A DNA stretch of 64,000 nucleotides from Chryseolinea sp. H1M3-3 (GCF_029360725.1 NZ_JARKMY010000010.1:512339-576338); one strand, 5' to 3'. Counted from the first letter of the stretch, positions 34,478-43,093 are shown. The notes: generated from the letters alone by a model not told the origin. Translations and numbers: made by a program.

Positions 34478-35241
34478 ATTTACCATGGGTTGTAATAGTG
34501 GCCACTAGTGTCATTGTGATGATCTCCTTAGGATTAATCATACTTTTTCTGATTTTTCAGAACAAGCGTTATCATCACTTAAAGGATACCCAGACATTAA
34601 AAGACAAATTCACACAAACACTGCTTGAGTCACAGCTTGAAATAAAAGAGCAAACACTTCAACACATAGCCTATGAATTACACGACAATCTGGGGCAAGT
34701 CGCTAGTTTGATCAAGATTAATCTCAATACGCTTAAGCTGCAAGATCAAGAAGGGGCGATTCGAAAGATTGAGGACACCAAAGAATTGATACGCCAATTA
34801 ATAAGTGATCTGAAATCCCTCTCCATAAGTTTAAACGGCGATCGTGTTGTTCAACTGGGAATTCTAAAAGTGTTGGAGAATGAAGTAGATCGTCTAAACA
34901 AAACGAATCAATTTACTGCGACTATAGTTCAGGACGGTGCTATACCGAAACTTGACGATAACACATTGGTCATTCTATATCGAATGGTCCAGGAAATCCT
35001 TAATAATACCGTAAAGCATAGTGGTGCAAATCGTGTTCGAATTTCTTTACAAAGAACTGAAAATTTGTTTATATTAGGATGCGATGATAATGGTGTTGGA
35101 TATAATTGGAACGATAAAATCCTTAGTGGAGGGTCAGGCTTATTAAACCTACAGCATCGTGCGAAGTCTATTGGCGCTAAACTAGCGGTCAAAAGTTCGC
35201 GAGAAACCGGTACATCGATTTTGATTGAATTACCTTTATAG
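34459..35241 (+). CDS. Sensor histidine kinase (HisKA_3/NarX type)
   Basis: From ATG 34459 (MYPEQLDLPW) 260 residues; the ATG at 34396 lies deep in the previous gene. One membrane segment (VVIVATSVIVMISLGLIILF) is followed by a short coiled coil and the HisKA_3 box YELHDNLGQVASLIKINLNT with the phospho-acceptor His. The HATPase domain follows: N box VQEILNNTVKHSGANRVRI, G1 box GCDDNGVGYNW, G2 box GGSGLLNLQHRAKSIGA. The last residue is immediately followed by the regulator ATG (TAGATG). No periplasmic domain is present. Confidence 0.9.
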   Translation: MYPEQLDLPWVVIVATSVIVMISLGLIILFLIFQNKRYHHLKDTQTLKDKFTQTLLESQLEIKEQTLQHIAYELHDNLGQVASLIKINLNTLKLQDQEGAIRKIEDTKELIRQLISDLKSLSISLNGDRVVQLGILKVLENEVDRLNKTNQFTATIVQDGAIPKLDDNTLVILYRMVQEILNNTVKHSGANRVRISLQRTENLFILGCDDNGVGYNWNDKILSGGSGLLNLQHRAKSIGAKLAVKSSRETGTSILIELPL

Positions 35242-35910
35242 ATGTCAGCCGTTGGACAGCTTAAACTCGCGTTAGTTGATGATCATCAACTATTTCGTAA
35301 AGGACTTATTAGTCTTATTCAAATGGTTTGTCCTAGCTGCGAGATAGTTTTCGAAGCTAACAATGGAAGTGAACTCCCACAAAAACTAAAACAAAATAAC
35401 GCTCCAGATATTATTGTCGTGGACGTCAATATGCCAACCATGGATGGCTTTGCAACCGTTCAATGGATTCGGGAAAATTTTCCAGAAGTAAAAGTCCTTA
35501 TTGTGAGCATGATTGACAAGGAGGAAACTATCGTGAGAATGTTAAAATTAGGAGTTAAAGGATATTTATGCAAAGATGTAGAACCGAAAGAACTTGGTGA
35601 GGCACTCATGGCTATTTCTAATAAGGGATTTTATTATACAGATTTCATTACGGGTAAACTTGTGCATTCGCTTCAAAGTAACAGCTCTGACAAAACAAAG
35701 GTGAAGGGCATTGACCAAATAAATGAGCAAGAAAGGAAGTTCCTTCAATTCGCATGCAGCGAAATGACTTATTATGAAATTGCAGACAAAATGTTTCTTA
35801 GCCCAAAAACCATTGATGGTTATCGTAATTCTCTTTTTGAAAAACTGGAAGTTAAAAGTAGGGTTGGTCTTGCACTATTTGCTGTTAAGCATGGCTTAGT
35901 ACCGTTATGA
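35242..35910 (+). CDS. NarL/LuxR-family response regulator
   Basis: 222 residues. The receiver domain has the acidic pair in LKLALVDDHQLFRKG, the phospho-acceptor Asp in DIIVVDVNMPTMDG and the Lys in GYLCKDVEP. The LuxR-type helix-turn-helix is INEQERKFLQFACSEMTYYE, then IADKMFLSPKTIDGYRNSLF. It is coupled to the kinase gene. A paralogous but broken regulator is found at 52425. Likely targets are the divergent promoters that carry the AGGA-N4-TCCT motif, but that is inference. Confidence 0.92.
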   Translation: MSAVGQLKLALVDDHQLFRKGLISLIQMVCPSCEIVFEANNGSELPQKLKQNNAPDIIVVDVNMPTMDGFATVQWIRENFPEVKVLIVSMIDKEETIVRMLKLGVKGYLCKDVEPKELGEALMAISNKGFYYTDFITGKLVHSLQSNSSDKTKVKGIDQINEQERKFLQFACSEMTYYEIADKMFLSPKTIDGYRNSLFEKLEVKSRVGLALFAVKHGLVPL

Positions 35911-35967
35911 CGACCTAATTGTATTGATCTATAAGTTGCCTCAGTCTTTACTGATTGAATGATTTTT

Positions 35968-36003
35968 AAAATTAAAAGGCCGCCATTACGACCTTTTAAT
36001 TTT
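35968..36003. terminator. Bidirectional terminator between convergent genes
   Basis: AAAATTAAAAGG at 35968-35979 and CCTTTTAATTTT at 35992-36003 form a perfect 12-bp stem with a 12-nt loop. It is flanked by A- and T-rich ends and lies between the response regulator gene and the leftward gene ending at 36028. Confidence 0.8.
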
Positions 36004-36027
36004 GTATTAATACTGAAATACCGCTGG

Positions 36028-37572
36028 CTACTTATTCGTAGCAATTAGTAACCTCGTGATTGGATCGATTTCCAGGGAAAGCCGGTGATCGTCCATTCTT
36101 GATCTAAAACCCTCGACATTCGGGTTTACATCACTAATCTCAACAGTCCTGGTTGAACTACCTTCTTGAACTACTACTGTAATTTTATAAGTGTATCTCA
36201 CTTCTTGGCTCTCTGAAGGAATATTCTCCAATGGATAATCGAAAGTGAAACTTCTTTGATTTTGGTTAGTGACCTTTACAAAATCTTCAAACACCGGTAT
36301 TGGCTGGAAAGCATAAGATTTTGCTGGTACAAATAAATTATACCCCCACCAACCACGTCCCCTGCAGAATGTATTGAACGGTCCGCTATATCCACAGCCC
36401 TTTATTCTACCTTCGACCACGACAGAGAAATCTCCGGAATTATACGCGCCGCGTCCTATTAGACCAGATCCGCAATTTGGGCCCGATGTATTTTGTAAAT
36501 TTATACCTTGCGTTAAATCATTTAAAGACCAGGACGGTGGTAACACATAAGTCCTATCTATCCTTCGATCAGCATTACAATTATCATCTATATCATAAAA
36601 CGAATATGCAAAGGTGTGTCTGGTCGGAACCTTAGCTTGGGGTGCAATGGAGATGGCTATTGTATAGTCGACTTGAGGCTTTAATACAACAGTTAAAGAT
36701 TTCGATGAACTTCTCCAATACCGGTAACCAAACCACAACAGGCGTTTTCTTCTGTTCCATGGTTCGGCTGTAAGGGCAACGGTCGTCTCCGATTGTATTG
36801 TTGATAGAAAGTCATTTGGTAATTTTATAGAAACTTCATTTGAAGCATAGCCCAAGGGAATTAATTCACTTTGATAACCCTGAATTCTAAAATTATAAGG
36901 TTTAAAATCGAGGAAATTTCCACGCAATTTTATCACTGGTTCATTTAATCCAATTCTTATCTTGTTGGGCTGTGAATATACAAACCGTGCTTCCTTATTT
37001 CTTTTAATAATACTTGTAATATTATAGGCAAGAATATCGGCTTCGCCAGCTGAAACCTTAGCAAGTTCAATAGCTCCAGTTTCTACCTGTCTGATCGTTT
37101 GTTGGGCCATTCGGATAAGGGATTCAGTGTCTTCTACAATTCGCCTTTCTGTTTTGTTCAATTCATAGATTGTTCGGTTCAATCTATCAGCGAGTCTGTA
37201 ATCCCACTGCGCTAGTACCGCATTAGTAGTATTTAATAAATTATTTAGATGGGCAGCAATATCACCGGAAACTGTTCTGATAGTCGCTTCCAAGCTCCCA
37301 ATAATTCCCTGTAATGCCACATAAGTCACTCCTATTGTAATCGGATCAGTAACCAATGTGGAGTAAGACTCAAATATATTTTCTCGGATTATTTGATCTG
37401 AGATTTCTCCAGTCTTGATATTTTTAGAATACAAATCAAACCGTTTTGAGATCTCGTAGTCGGAAATTTCCTGAAGCGAATCTCTGCCAAGACCTGTTAA
37501 ATGCTGACCGTTAATTGTTGTGCTAAGCAGCAACAGCATCATCACACAACCTAAATAAAATTTTGTTTTCAT
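36028..37572 (-). CDS. Secreted protein of unknown function
   Basis: 514 residues with the signal peptide MKTKFYLGCVMMLLLLSTTI before NGQHLTG. Residues about 60-180 are helical and coiled-coil-like (LEATIRTVSGDIAAHLNNLL, then YELNKTERRIVEDTESLIRM). The rest is beta-rich with several Cys (DIDDNCNADRRIDRTY, GPNCGSGLIGRGAYNSGDF, CRGRGWWGYNLF). No sorting domain. It does not match a family that I know. The coiled-coil section could insert into or cross a membrane, since TYVALQGIIGSLEATI is hydrophobic, so a pore-forming or adhesin role is possible but unproven. It converges with the two-component operon and has motif site 2 upstream. Confidence 0.6.
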   Translation of the reverse strand: MKTKFYLGCVMMLLLLSTTINGQHLTGLGRDSLQEISDYEISKRFDLYSKNIKTGEISDQIIRENIFESYSTLVTDPITIGVTYVALQGIIGSLEATIRTVSGDIAAHLNNLLNTTNAVLAQWDYRLADRLNRTIYELNKTERRIVEDTESLIRMAQQTIRQVETGAIELAKVSAGEADILAYNITSIIKRNKEARFVYSQPNKIRIGLNEPVIKLRGNFLDFKPYNFRIQGYQSELIPLGYASNEVSIKLPNDFLSTIQSETTVALTAEPWNRRKRLLWFGYRYWRSSSKSLTVVLKPQVDYTIAISIAPQAKVPTRHTFAYSFYDIDDNCNADRRIDRTYVLPPSWSLNDLTQGINLQNTSGPNCGSGLIGRGAYNSGDFSVVVEGRIKGCGYSGPFNTFCRGRGWWGYNLFVPAKSYAFQPIPVFEDFVKVTNQNQRSFTFDYPLENIPSESQEVRYTYKITVVVQEGSSTRTVEISDVNPNVEGFRSRMDDHRLSLEIDPITRLLIATNK

Positions 37573-38288
37573 ATGACATGGGATTAAAGTGTTTTACGAA
37601 CTGTTAGTAGATGGGTAAATTCAATACTTATCGCTTCGTTTTGGCTTGATAAAGTTGAAAATCCTTGAGCAGCGAAACACCAGGAAAATGGTGGAAAAGA
37701 AACAGGGATTTTTCCTCAATAGGACATGGGTGATTCTAAGGATATAAAGGAAAACTTACTTGAGTTTACAATTAGTGCAATGTGCCTGTAATGAAGAGAA
37801 CAAGAGAATTGAAGTAAGCGAAGTCGCGTTGCTTGATTTATGTAGGTCTTTTGCCAGCTGTTCAAATGACTTAGCCTTGCTACTACTTGTCAGTAGCGTT
37901 CGGCATTTTTGAACATGAAAAAAATTTGTTCGCTCACGTCATATGGTAAGCCCCATGATCAAGTCCTCACGGTTGAAGAGTTGTGCGTTTATTGCTACTT
38001 CCTACTTCCGATCTCCTGCTCATTTGTCCAAAGCAATCTATGAATCATTTTTGAGCGATTGAATGCGAACCGAAGGAGAAACATGCTTTCAACTACAAGT
38101 TCAGGAAAAATCCTATTTTTAATTCAGGCTTTTTCACCTTGCCTTCAGCTAGCAGAAATGCAATCTTTGAATAGAAATCAGTCAAGGTACAATTCGTAAC
38201 AACCGGATCTCAAAAAATTTCGCTATTAATAAATTTCTTGTTGGACGTTAATTGTAAAGGCGATCATTTCTTTTAACTTAGTTTCAAA
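37573..38288. other. Intergenic region with two AGGA-N4-TCCT-type sites
   Basis: No gene is supported in this stretch. Site 2 (AGGGATTTTTCCT) is at 37704-37716, about 130 bp upstream of the leftward secreted-protein gene. Site 3 (AGGAAAAATCCT, a perfect AGGA/TCCT palindrome) is at 38103-38114. Sites 1 and 3 also share a flanking AACTTGT on the same side of the palindrome. Confidence 0.45.
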
Positions 38289-38369
38289 GATTCCTCGCCC
38301 CACCTGATCCGATCTGATCGCTAGCCCACTTGGAGTCGTTGCTAAATTAACGTTAAAGTTCACTGCACC
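38289..38369 (+). promoter_or_regulatory. Leader shared with the ATPase operon at 45.6 kb
   Basis: The DNA just before this start codon (GATTCCTCGCCCCACCTGAT, then CCGATCTGATCGCTAGCCCA) aligns with 45604-45650 (GATTCCCTGACCCACCCGAT, then CCACTCGATCACTTGCCCAC). Both lie 20-70 bp before the first ATG of an accessory operon. It may be a common regulatory leader or a recombination junction. Confidence 0.45.
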
Positions 38370-39059
38370 ATGGAAGCCAATGTCATCAACAAAATCGATA
38401 CAAATGATATTCTATACACAATTGGCACGATACTATTTGTGCTAAGCCTTATTAGTGAACGGCTTGCCAATCTCTATAAACTTCATTGGCCGAACCTCAG
38501 AACGCGACGACTAAGTCCATCTTTGGAAAAACTTAGAGAGAAAGAGGTAATGTGGCTTGCTCTAGTCTGCGGGTGGATCGTGAGTTTGTTGGCGGGCGCT
38601 GATATTTTTTACTTATTGTCAGAAGGCAAGCTTGTGAGTATCTATGATGTCATTGCCTCGTCCAACCTTTTTATAATAGGAAGGTCTTTGATTGGCATAT
38701 TTCTATCTGGATTATTCATCAGCTTGGGTTCCAAATTCTGGCATGATGTTCTAGACATCATATTGCAGTTTTCCGCGCTAAAACGATTTAAAGCGACAGA
38801 GGCATCTCAGCAAGAACCTGTCTTGGCAGCAGCTGCAAAAGAAGAAATTGAGTTAAAAGTTGCCAAGAATATTAGTTCAATTCGTGCCATCAAAGGGTAT
38901 TTAGGCTACGATTACCTTTCAGATCAAAACGGGGCGGTCTGTGTTGTGCTTCAGTTCAAAGATGCAATCAGTGTAGCGGATGCGAAGACCATCAAGGGTC
39001 TATTTCGAAATACGAACGTCAAGATTGAATCGTACACCAGTCCCGCAAACTTACAATGA
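38370..39059 (+). CDS. Membrane protein of the serine-protease operon
   Basis: 229 residues. Three membrane segments are likely: DILYTIGTILFVLSLISERL, VMWLALVCGWIVSLLAGADI and FIIGRSLIGIFLSGLFISLG. A cytoplasmic C-terminal domain follows, with an Ala-rich linker (SQQEPVLAAAAKEEIELKVA) and then a small alpha/beta unit: IRAIKGYLGYDYLSDQNGAV, CVVLQFKDAIS, and finally LFRNTNVKIESY. That last unit is reminiscent of the short ferredoxin-like lead-in found in front of many bacterial trypsin-like domains. Here the protease is a separate gene that overlaps this one by 4 bp (ATGA). The membrane part is not of a known family to me. It may be the membrane anchor or target of the protease. Confidence 0.65.
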   Translation: MEANVINKIDTNDILYTIGTILFVLSLISERLANLYKLHWPNLRTRRLSPSLEKLREKEVMWLALVCGWIVSLLAGADIFYLLSEGKLVSIYDVIASSNLFIIGRSLIGIFLSGLFISLGSKFWHDVLDIILQFSALKRFKATEASQQEPVLAAAAKEEIELKVAKNISSIRAIKGYLGYDYLSDQNGAVCVVLQFKDAISVADAKTIKGLFRNTNVKIESYTSPANLQ

Positions 39060-39706
39060 TAGTTCAAGCAGGAATGCGCGTTACCCATGAGAGCTCACCA
39101 ACAACTTTTTTCGGTACAATTGGTGGAGCAGCTACTTATAAACGGCAGCTGATTTTGGTTACATGCTTTCATTGCGTTTATGATACATCCTTTAAGTCGT
39201 GGACGAAGCCTCAACTCGCGGATCACAACAATACGGTAAAGATATTTAATAAAGCGAATGATGCTGAGACTACCGGAATTATTGAAAAAGTACTCAGAGA
39301 CGATAGAGTAGACTTTGCGCTTATAAAAATTTCCGCAGGTAATGCTATCGATAGTGTGATAGCTGACTGGGGAAATATCAACGGTATCAGAAGTATCGAA
39401 CCTGGCGAACAAGACGTTTGGGTAAGAATGGTGGGTGGAGTAAACAAGTCATTCGGGAAATATGAAGGTATCAAACCAGAATTCGGTGCCTTCTACGATG
39501 ACGAGGCTAGTCCACATTTTCTTACTAACCTTATAAAAGTTCGACCAGTAGGACAACTATCTTTTTCTGAGAAAGGAGACTCCGGTTCACTTGTCCTTGA
39601 TCTGGATAACAATATCGTTGGCGCTGTTGTGATGGGTGACGATCAATTCTCATATATCATGCCAGCGCGCATTCTTGAATCACGGTTGGAGATCAAATTT
39701 AAATAG
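39056..39706 (+). CDS. Trypsin-like serine protease
   Basis: 216 residues with a chymotrypsin-fold triad: His in RQLILVTCFHCVYDT, Asp in RDDRVDFALIKIS, Ser in FSEKGDSGSLVLDLDNNIVG. The substrate-pocket strand AVVMGDDQFSYIMPARIL lies after the Ser. No signal peptide is present, so the enzyme is probably cytoplasmic, facing the tail of the upstream membrane protein. Stand-alone cytoplasmic trypsin-like domains of this kind occur in predicted bacterial conflict systems. The coupling to a membrane protein upstream and an exported protein 5 bp downstream is not an arrangement I recognise. Confidence 0.85.
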   Translation: MIVQAGMRVTHESSPTTFFGTIGGAATYKRQLILVTCFHCVYDTSFKSWTKPQLADHNNTVKIFNKANDAETTGIIEKVLRDDRVDFALIKISAGNAIDSVIADWGNINGIRSIEPGEQDVWVRMVGGVNKSFGKYEGIKPEFGAFYDDEASPHFLTNLIKVRPVGQLSFSEKGDSGSLVLDLDNNIVGAVVMGDDQFSYIMPARILESRLEIKFK

Positions 39707-39711
39707 CTTAT

Positions 39712-41514
39712 ATGAAAACGTTTATCTTTATTCTAATTATTGTCCTGCCTGTAGCCGTCTTCTCACAAATAGAGGTTGATTTCAAAACGAAGGCAATCAA
39801 GGGAAATAAAGTAACCCTTCCAGATTTCGTTTTGAAATTTGCCAACTGTAACGGATTTAAGAACGATGAGATTAACATTGAGATTGTTTATAAACAAGAA
39901 GACAAAGGCAATCAAAAATTCAAGTGCACCAGAGATGTTACGGTTAAGCTTAAGGACTTTATTAAGGAAGACATAACCACTGATATTATCATCACGATAA
40001 TTGGCGAAAGGAGTTCCCCAGAAGAAGAACGTGTACAAATAAAATTTACAATTACTGCACAGGGCAACGTCGTTCCTGTCGCAGACGTAAAACCCCCAGA
40101 GTCTAAGTTGGATCCGTCTTCAATAATATTTGTTAATCCTTCATTTTTATTTGCAACTTACAAGCCAAATTCTTTGGAATGCCGGCTCCCACTAATTGAA
40201 TATGATCCTTGCTGTAATAGATACAAAGTATACAACGAAGAAAACAAGCCAACTGCTTTTCTACGGTACAGAAGCAAACCAACAAAGAATTACGGCGTCG
40301 TATTCCTTGTTAAAAATTTTAACACTTTGAAATATGATATCGCCGTCGGAAAGGAGTTTGTCAATTCACACACTGATATGCCTGAATTATTTGCAAGCGT
40401 TTCGGGCCTACTTTCAAAACAACTTGGATCGGTCCAAAGCAAGGCTGGCGATCCACCACTTACCATACTCACCCAGAAAATCGCTACTGAACTGTCTAAA
40501 ATTTTAAAGATGAATACAGACGTATCGGCTTTCATGAAGGCAAAAATGAATGATCTTGACTGCAGTGGTCTAGTTGATTTTGAAATTCAAAAAAAAGAAA
40601 TAATTACCGTTATAAAAAAACAATTTAAAATCGACGACGCTAAACTTGACTTTAACAAGCGGTATGACAGTCTTAAGAAAGCGTACATAGAGGAAGCTAT
40701 AAAAAAAGATTCAGAATTCACAGTCCAAAAGTTTAATGATGATTTAAAAAAAGCATTTGGCTTGCCGAAGAGTCCAGATGAGCTAGTAAATGAAACCACT
40801 ATACTCGTGTCTACGTTGGCAACGACACGCTTTGAATATCAGTACAATGTACCGCAGCTACAAAACGCCGACAAAATTGTATTCACCTTAAACATCAAGC
40901 CTAAGGAGAATACCAATGGATCAATTTTCTTGACGGACGAGGTGATTGAAGTGCCAATCAGATATGGCTGGAAAATTGATTTTACGACTGGTTTCTATTA
41001 TTCCAACCTCAGAAATGAAGAATTTGGTTTAAAGCAAAACATTGTTGGTACCGACACAGTAAAGGAAATTATTCCGGAAGACAAAAAAGGTACAATTGGC
41101 GTAACAGCCTTAATGCATCTACACGCACGTGTAGGAGATGTAAGCCCGGCTTTTTCATTTGGTGTTGGTGCGGCTCCCGATTTAAACTATTCATTTTTGC
41201 TTGGAGGAAGTCTGCTAATTGGACGTAACAATCGCTTCGCCCTCAGCGGAGGTTTTAATTTCAGTAGCATAAAAGTACTCTCTCAAAGCTACTACGAAAA
41301 CGGTGTAACAATTGAAGTACCGAATGAAACCACGTCCCTAGACACTTATAATAAACTAACCCGTGGTGGATTTGTTAGTCTGACTTATTCATTTGGATTG
41401 GGAAAGAAAAAGCAGGAGGCCTCTGATGGTGGCGACACGGCAAACAAGGAAAAGGAGGATGAAGCAGAGGAAGGTGAAAAGGAAAAGAAGGAGGAAAAGA
41501 AAAAAGAAGAGTAA
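39712..41514 (+). CDS. Exported beta-barrel-type protein with charged tail
   Basis: 600 residues. The signal peptide is MKTFIFILIIVLPVAVFSQ. A beta domain (IEVDFKTKAIKGNKVTLPDF), a Cys-containing segment (LIEYDPCCNRYKVY), FLVKNFNTLKYDIAVGKEF and a Lys-rich helical middle follow. The C-terminus resembles an outer-membrane barrel: GWKIDFTTGFYYSNLRNEEF, FSFGVGAAPDLNYSFLLGG, NRFALSGGFNFSSIKVL, GGFVSLTYSFGLGKKK. The end is an extremely acidic/basic tail (ASDGGDTANKEKEDEAEEGE, then about 14 Lys/Glu). The architecture and several strands match the 516-aa protein at 31583. It lies 5 bp behind the protease gene. Confidence 0.65.
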   Translation: MKTFIFILIIVLPVAVFSQIEVDFKTKAIKGNKVTLPDFVLKFANCNGFKNDEINIEIVYKQEDKGNQKFKCTRDVTVKLKDFIKEDITTDIIITIIGERSSPEEERVQIKFTITAQGNVVPVADVKPPESKLDPSSIIFVNPSFLFATYKPNSLECRLPLIEYDPCCNRYKVYNEENKPTAFLRYRSKPTKNYGVVFLVKNFNTLKYDIAVGKEFVNSHTDMPELFASVSGLLSKQLGSVQSKAGDPPLTILTQKIATELSKILKMNTDVSAFMKAKMNDLDCSGLVDFEIQKKEIITVIKKQFKIDDAKLDFNKRYDSLKKAYIEEAIKKDSEFTVQKFNDDLKKAFGLPKSPDELVNETTILVSTLATTRFEYQYNVPQLQNADKIVFTLNIKPKENTNGSIFLTDEVIEVPIRYGWKIDFTTGFYYSNLRNEEFGLKQNIVGTDTVKEIIPEDKKGTIGVTALMHLHARVGDVSPAFSFGVGAAPDLNYSFLLGGSLLIGRNNRFALSGGFNFSSIKVLSQSYYENGVTIEVPNETTSLDTYNKLTRGGFVSLTYSFGLGKKKQEASDGGDTANKEKEDEAEEGEKEKKEEKKKEE

Positions 41515-41929
41515 CGAGACCAGAAGTCACTACGGAATTTTTGCGCCGTTAACTGCCGTGCGAAGCGAGAGAACATAAGGAAAAGCGAATTTTAAAAGTC
41601 TTTCAATGAGGTAATTTTGTTGACTATTACAAATTAATTTGGCGATGTAACACGTCTTTGCTTTGGGCTACACCGACATTGTCGGACGTTGTTCGTGAAC
41701 TATTTGATTGACAAAAGATTTCCATTCTAATTTTTACTGAAATATCCCAGTAATTTCAAGCTTTCTTCACCAGTATTTCAACTGTTGCGAGGTCGGAATC
41801 ACGTTTGATCATCATGTCCCGAAAGCCTGTACCATGTGGCTGGCAGGGTAATGATATCATTTTCATTCACCAGAACGGTATAATATAGATATACTTTGCG
41901 CCCTGTAATTACATGAAAGAAAGGTTACC
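41515..41929. other. Left boundary region of the mobile element with a gene-tail remnant
   Basis: On the reverse strand two overlapping frames at about 41760-41900 give VYLYYTVLVNENDIITLPAT and MMIKRDSDLATVEILVKKA, ending with a stop. They look like one frameshifted C-terminus of a lost gene that I cannot name. No clear attachment site or direct repeat matching the right side was found. Confidence 0.3.
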
Positions 41930-43093
41930 TTAGAGCCTCAATCTCCTTCTCTTTTTCTTCTTCGGCTTCTTCTTCACAGATAAATTGCCCAAAGTAGACT
42001 GGTTATTATCGACGAAATGATGGCGACCAGGATTGCTGTCCAATAGCGTTGCCAGAGAGATACCTTTTGGGATTTCGAAAACAGCGTTGACGACTCCTTC
42101 AGCTGTCCGTTCAGATTGTCCAACTGCTTCTTTAATGACTCTAGCTGTGAATGACGGGCTGAAAATGAAGAGTCCACGAGTTTGTGCCGAATCCGATAAC
42201 CTTCCATATTTGACATTACCTTGCTGTGCGTTTGCTCTATTTCCTTGAGCATGTTCGTTATCTGCTCGAAGTTGATCGATGGTTGATTTGGATCTAAGAT
42301 TTGCTTCGTAAATTGTTGTGCGATCTCTTTCTTGTTCATAGCTGATTGTGTTTTTAATGGATGACCATTTGAAATCATTTCCGAGCTTCGCTCCTGTTAT
42401 TATCATTCCTTGGTAGCTGTACGATATCCCACTGACGTATCCGGTTGATGCCTGGTTAAATAAAACATCAACGCCTTTCGCTTGAAGATTAGAAATGAAT
42501 TCATTTGTATTCATCTTGTATTTTGATTGCAGTACATTTTTAAGAATGATTTGCATTGCCATTTTTTGTGATGGCATGTTGGTGCGCTTCATCATCTCAA
42601 GTTCATTTTTTGTCATTGAGCGTTCTTTTGCTTGTTTGCTTGAAATGACTTGGGTGAGATTGTATTTTTTCTCCAATTCCCTGAGGACTTTTTCGCAACG
42701 CGCGTAGTCATTGCTATCGCTCATCACTTGACCATCGTAACCGATGCGATTGACAAGGATATGCAGGTGGGGGTGATCCGCATCGTAATGACGAAACATA
42801 ATGTATTGATGTTGATTGGAGCCACTTGCTTTTAAATATTCTAAACCAATCTCCTTCATCAACTCATTATTTAAGTTTTCATTGTAAGGAAAATTGATGG
42901 AGGTGTGATAAAAATATTTTTTCAGATTAGGCCTTAGCATTTTTACCATTTGTACCTCCTTTAATATCATTTTCTCAGACACTTTTACAAAGGAATGATC
43001 AAGAACCTCAGCAACATTTTTATCCACCTTATCCAAATTGTATTTGAGTGCTCCTCGAAAACTTTTACCCTTGATCAGATTTGCTGTCATCAA
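41930..43093 (-). CDS. Relaxase / mobilisation nuclease (MobA/VirD2-like)
   Basis: 387 residues. The N-terminal part MTANLIKGKSFRGALKYNL, FYHTSINFPYNENL and MFRHYDADHPHLHILVNRIG carries the HUH-type metal site (His near 102, 109 and 111) with a probable catalytic Tyr in GALKYNLDK. The middle has the helical YNLTQVISSKQAKERSMTKN common to Bacteroidota mobilisation proteins. The C-terminus ends in a Lys/Arg-rich tail (KKKPKKKKRRRLRL). The last 365 bp simultaneously encode a different protein in another frame (41974-42339). It is transcribed after mobC and would nick the transfer origin and pilot the strand. Confidence 0.9.
   Translation of the reverse strand: MMTANLIKGKSFRGALKYNLDKVDKNVAEVLDHSFVKVSEKMILKEVQMVKMLRPNLKKYFYHTSINFPYNENLNNELMKEIGLEYLKASGSNQHQYIMFRHYDADHPHLHILVNRIGYDGQVMSDSNDYARCEKVLRELEKKYNLTQVISSKQAKERSMTKNELEMMKRTNMPSQKMAMQIILKNVLQSKYKMNTNEFISNLQAKGVDVLFNQASTGYVSGISYSYQGMIITGAKLGNDFKWSSIKNTISYEQERDRTTIYEANLRSKSTIDQLRADNEHAQGNRANAQQGNVKYGRLSDSAQTRGLFIFSPSFTARVIKEAVGQSERTAEGVVNAVFEIPKGISLATLLDSNPGRHHFVDNNQSTLGNLSVKKKPKKKKRRRLRL
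41974..42339 (-). CDS. Out-of-frame coiled-coil protein with C-terminal membrane anchor, inside the relaxase gene
   Basis: Starting at ATG 42339 (MNKKEIAQQFTKQILDPNQP) the frame gives 121 residues. It is helical throughout (FEQITNMLKEIEQTHSKVMS, then SQLESLKKQLDNLNGQLKES) and ends with a clean transmembrane helix WTAILVAIISSIITSLLWAI. It lies wholly within the relaxase gene in a different frame, and both frames look constrained. The same architecture (small coiled-coil/TM mobilisation protein coded inside the relaxase gene) is known for MobB of RSF1010 and MbeB of ColE1, where it stabilises the relaxosome at the membrane. A decayed copy at 21.6 kb preserves the end of this frame (PALLTNLIWRIVI), which supports its reality. 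Confidence 0.75.
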   Translation of the reverse strand: MNKKEIAQQFTKQILDPNQPSINFEQITNMLKEIEQTHSKVMSNMEGYRIRHKLVDSSFSARHSQLESLKKQLDNLNGQLKESSTLFSKSQKVSLWQRYWTAILVAIISSIITSLLWAIYL

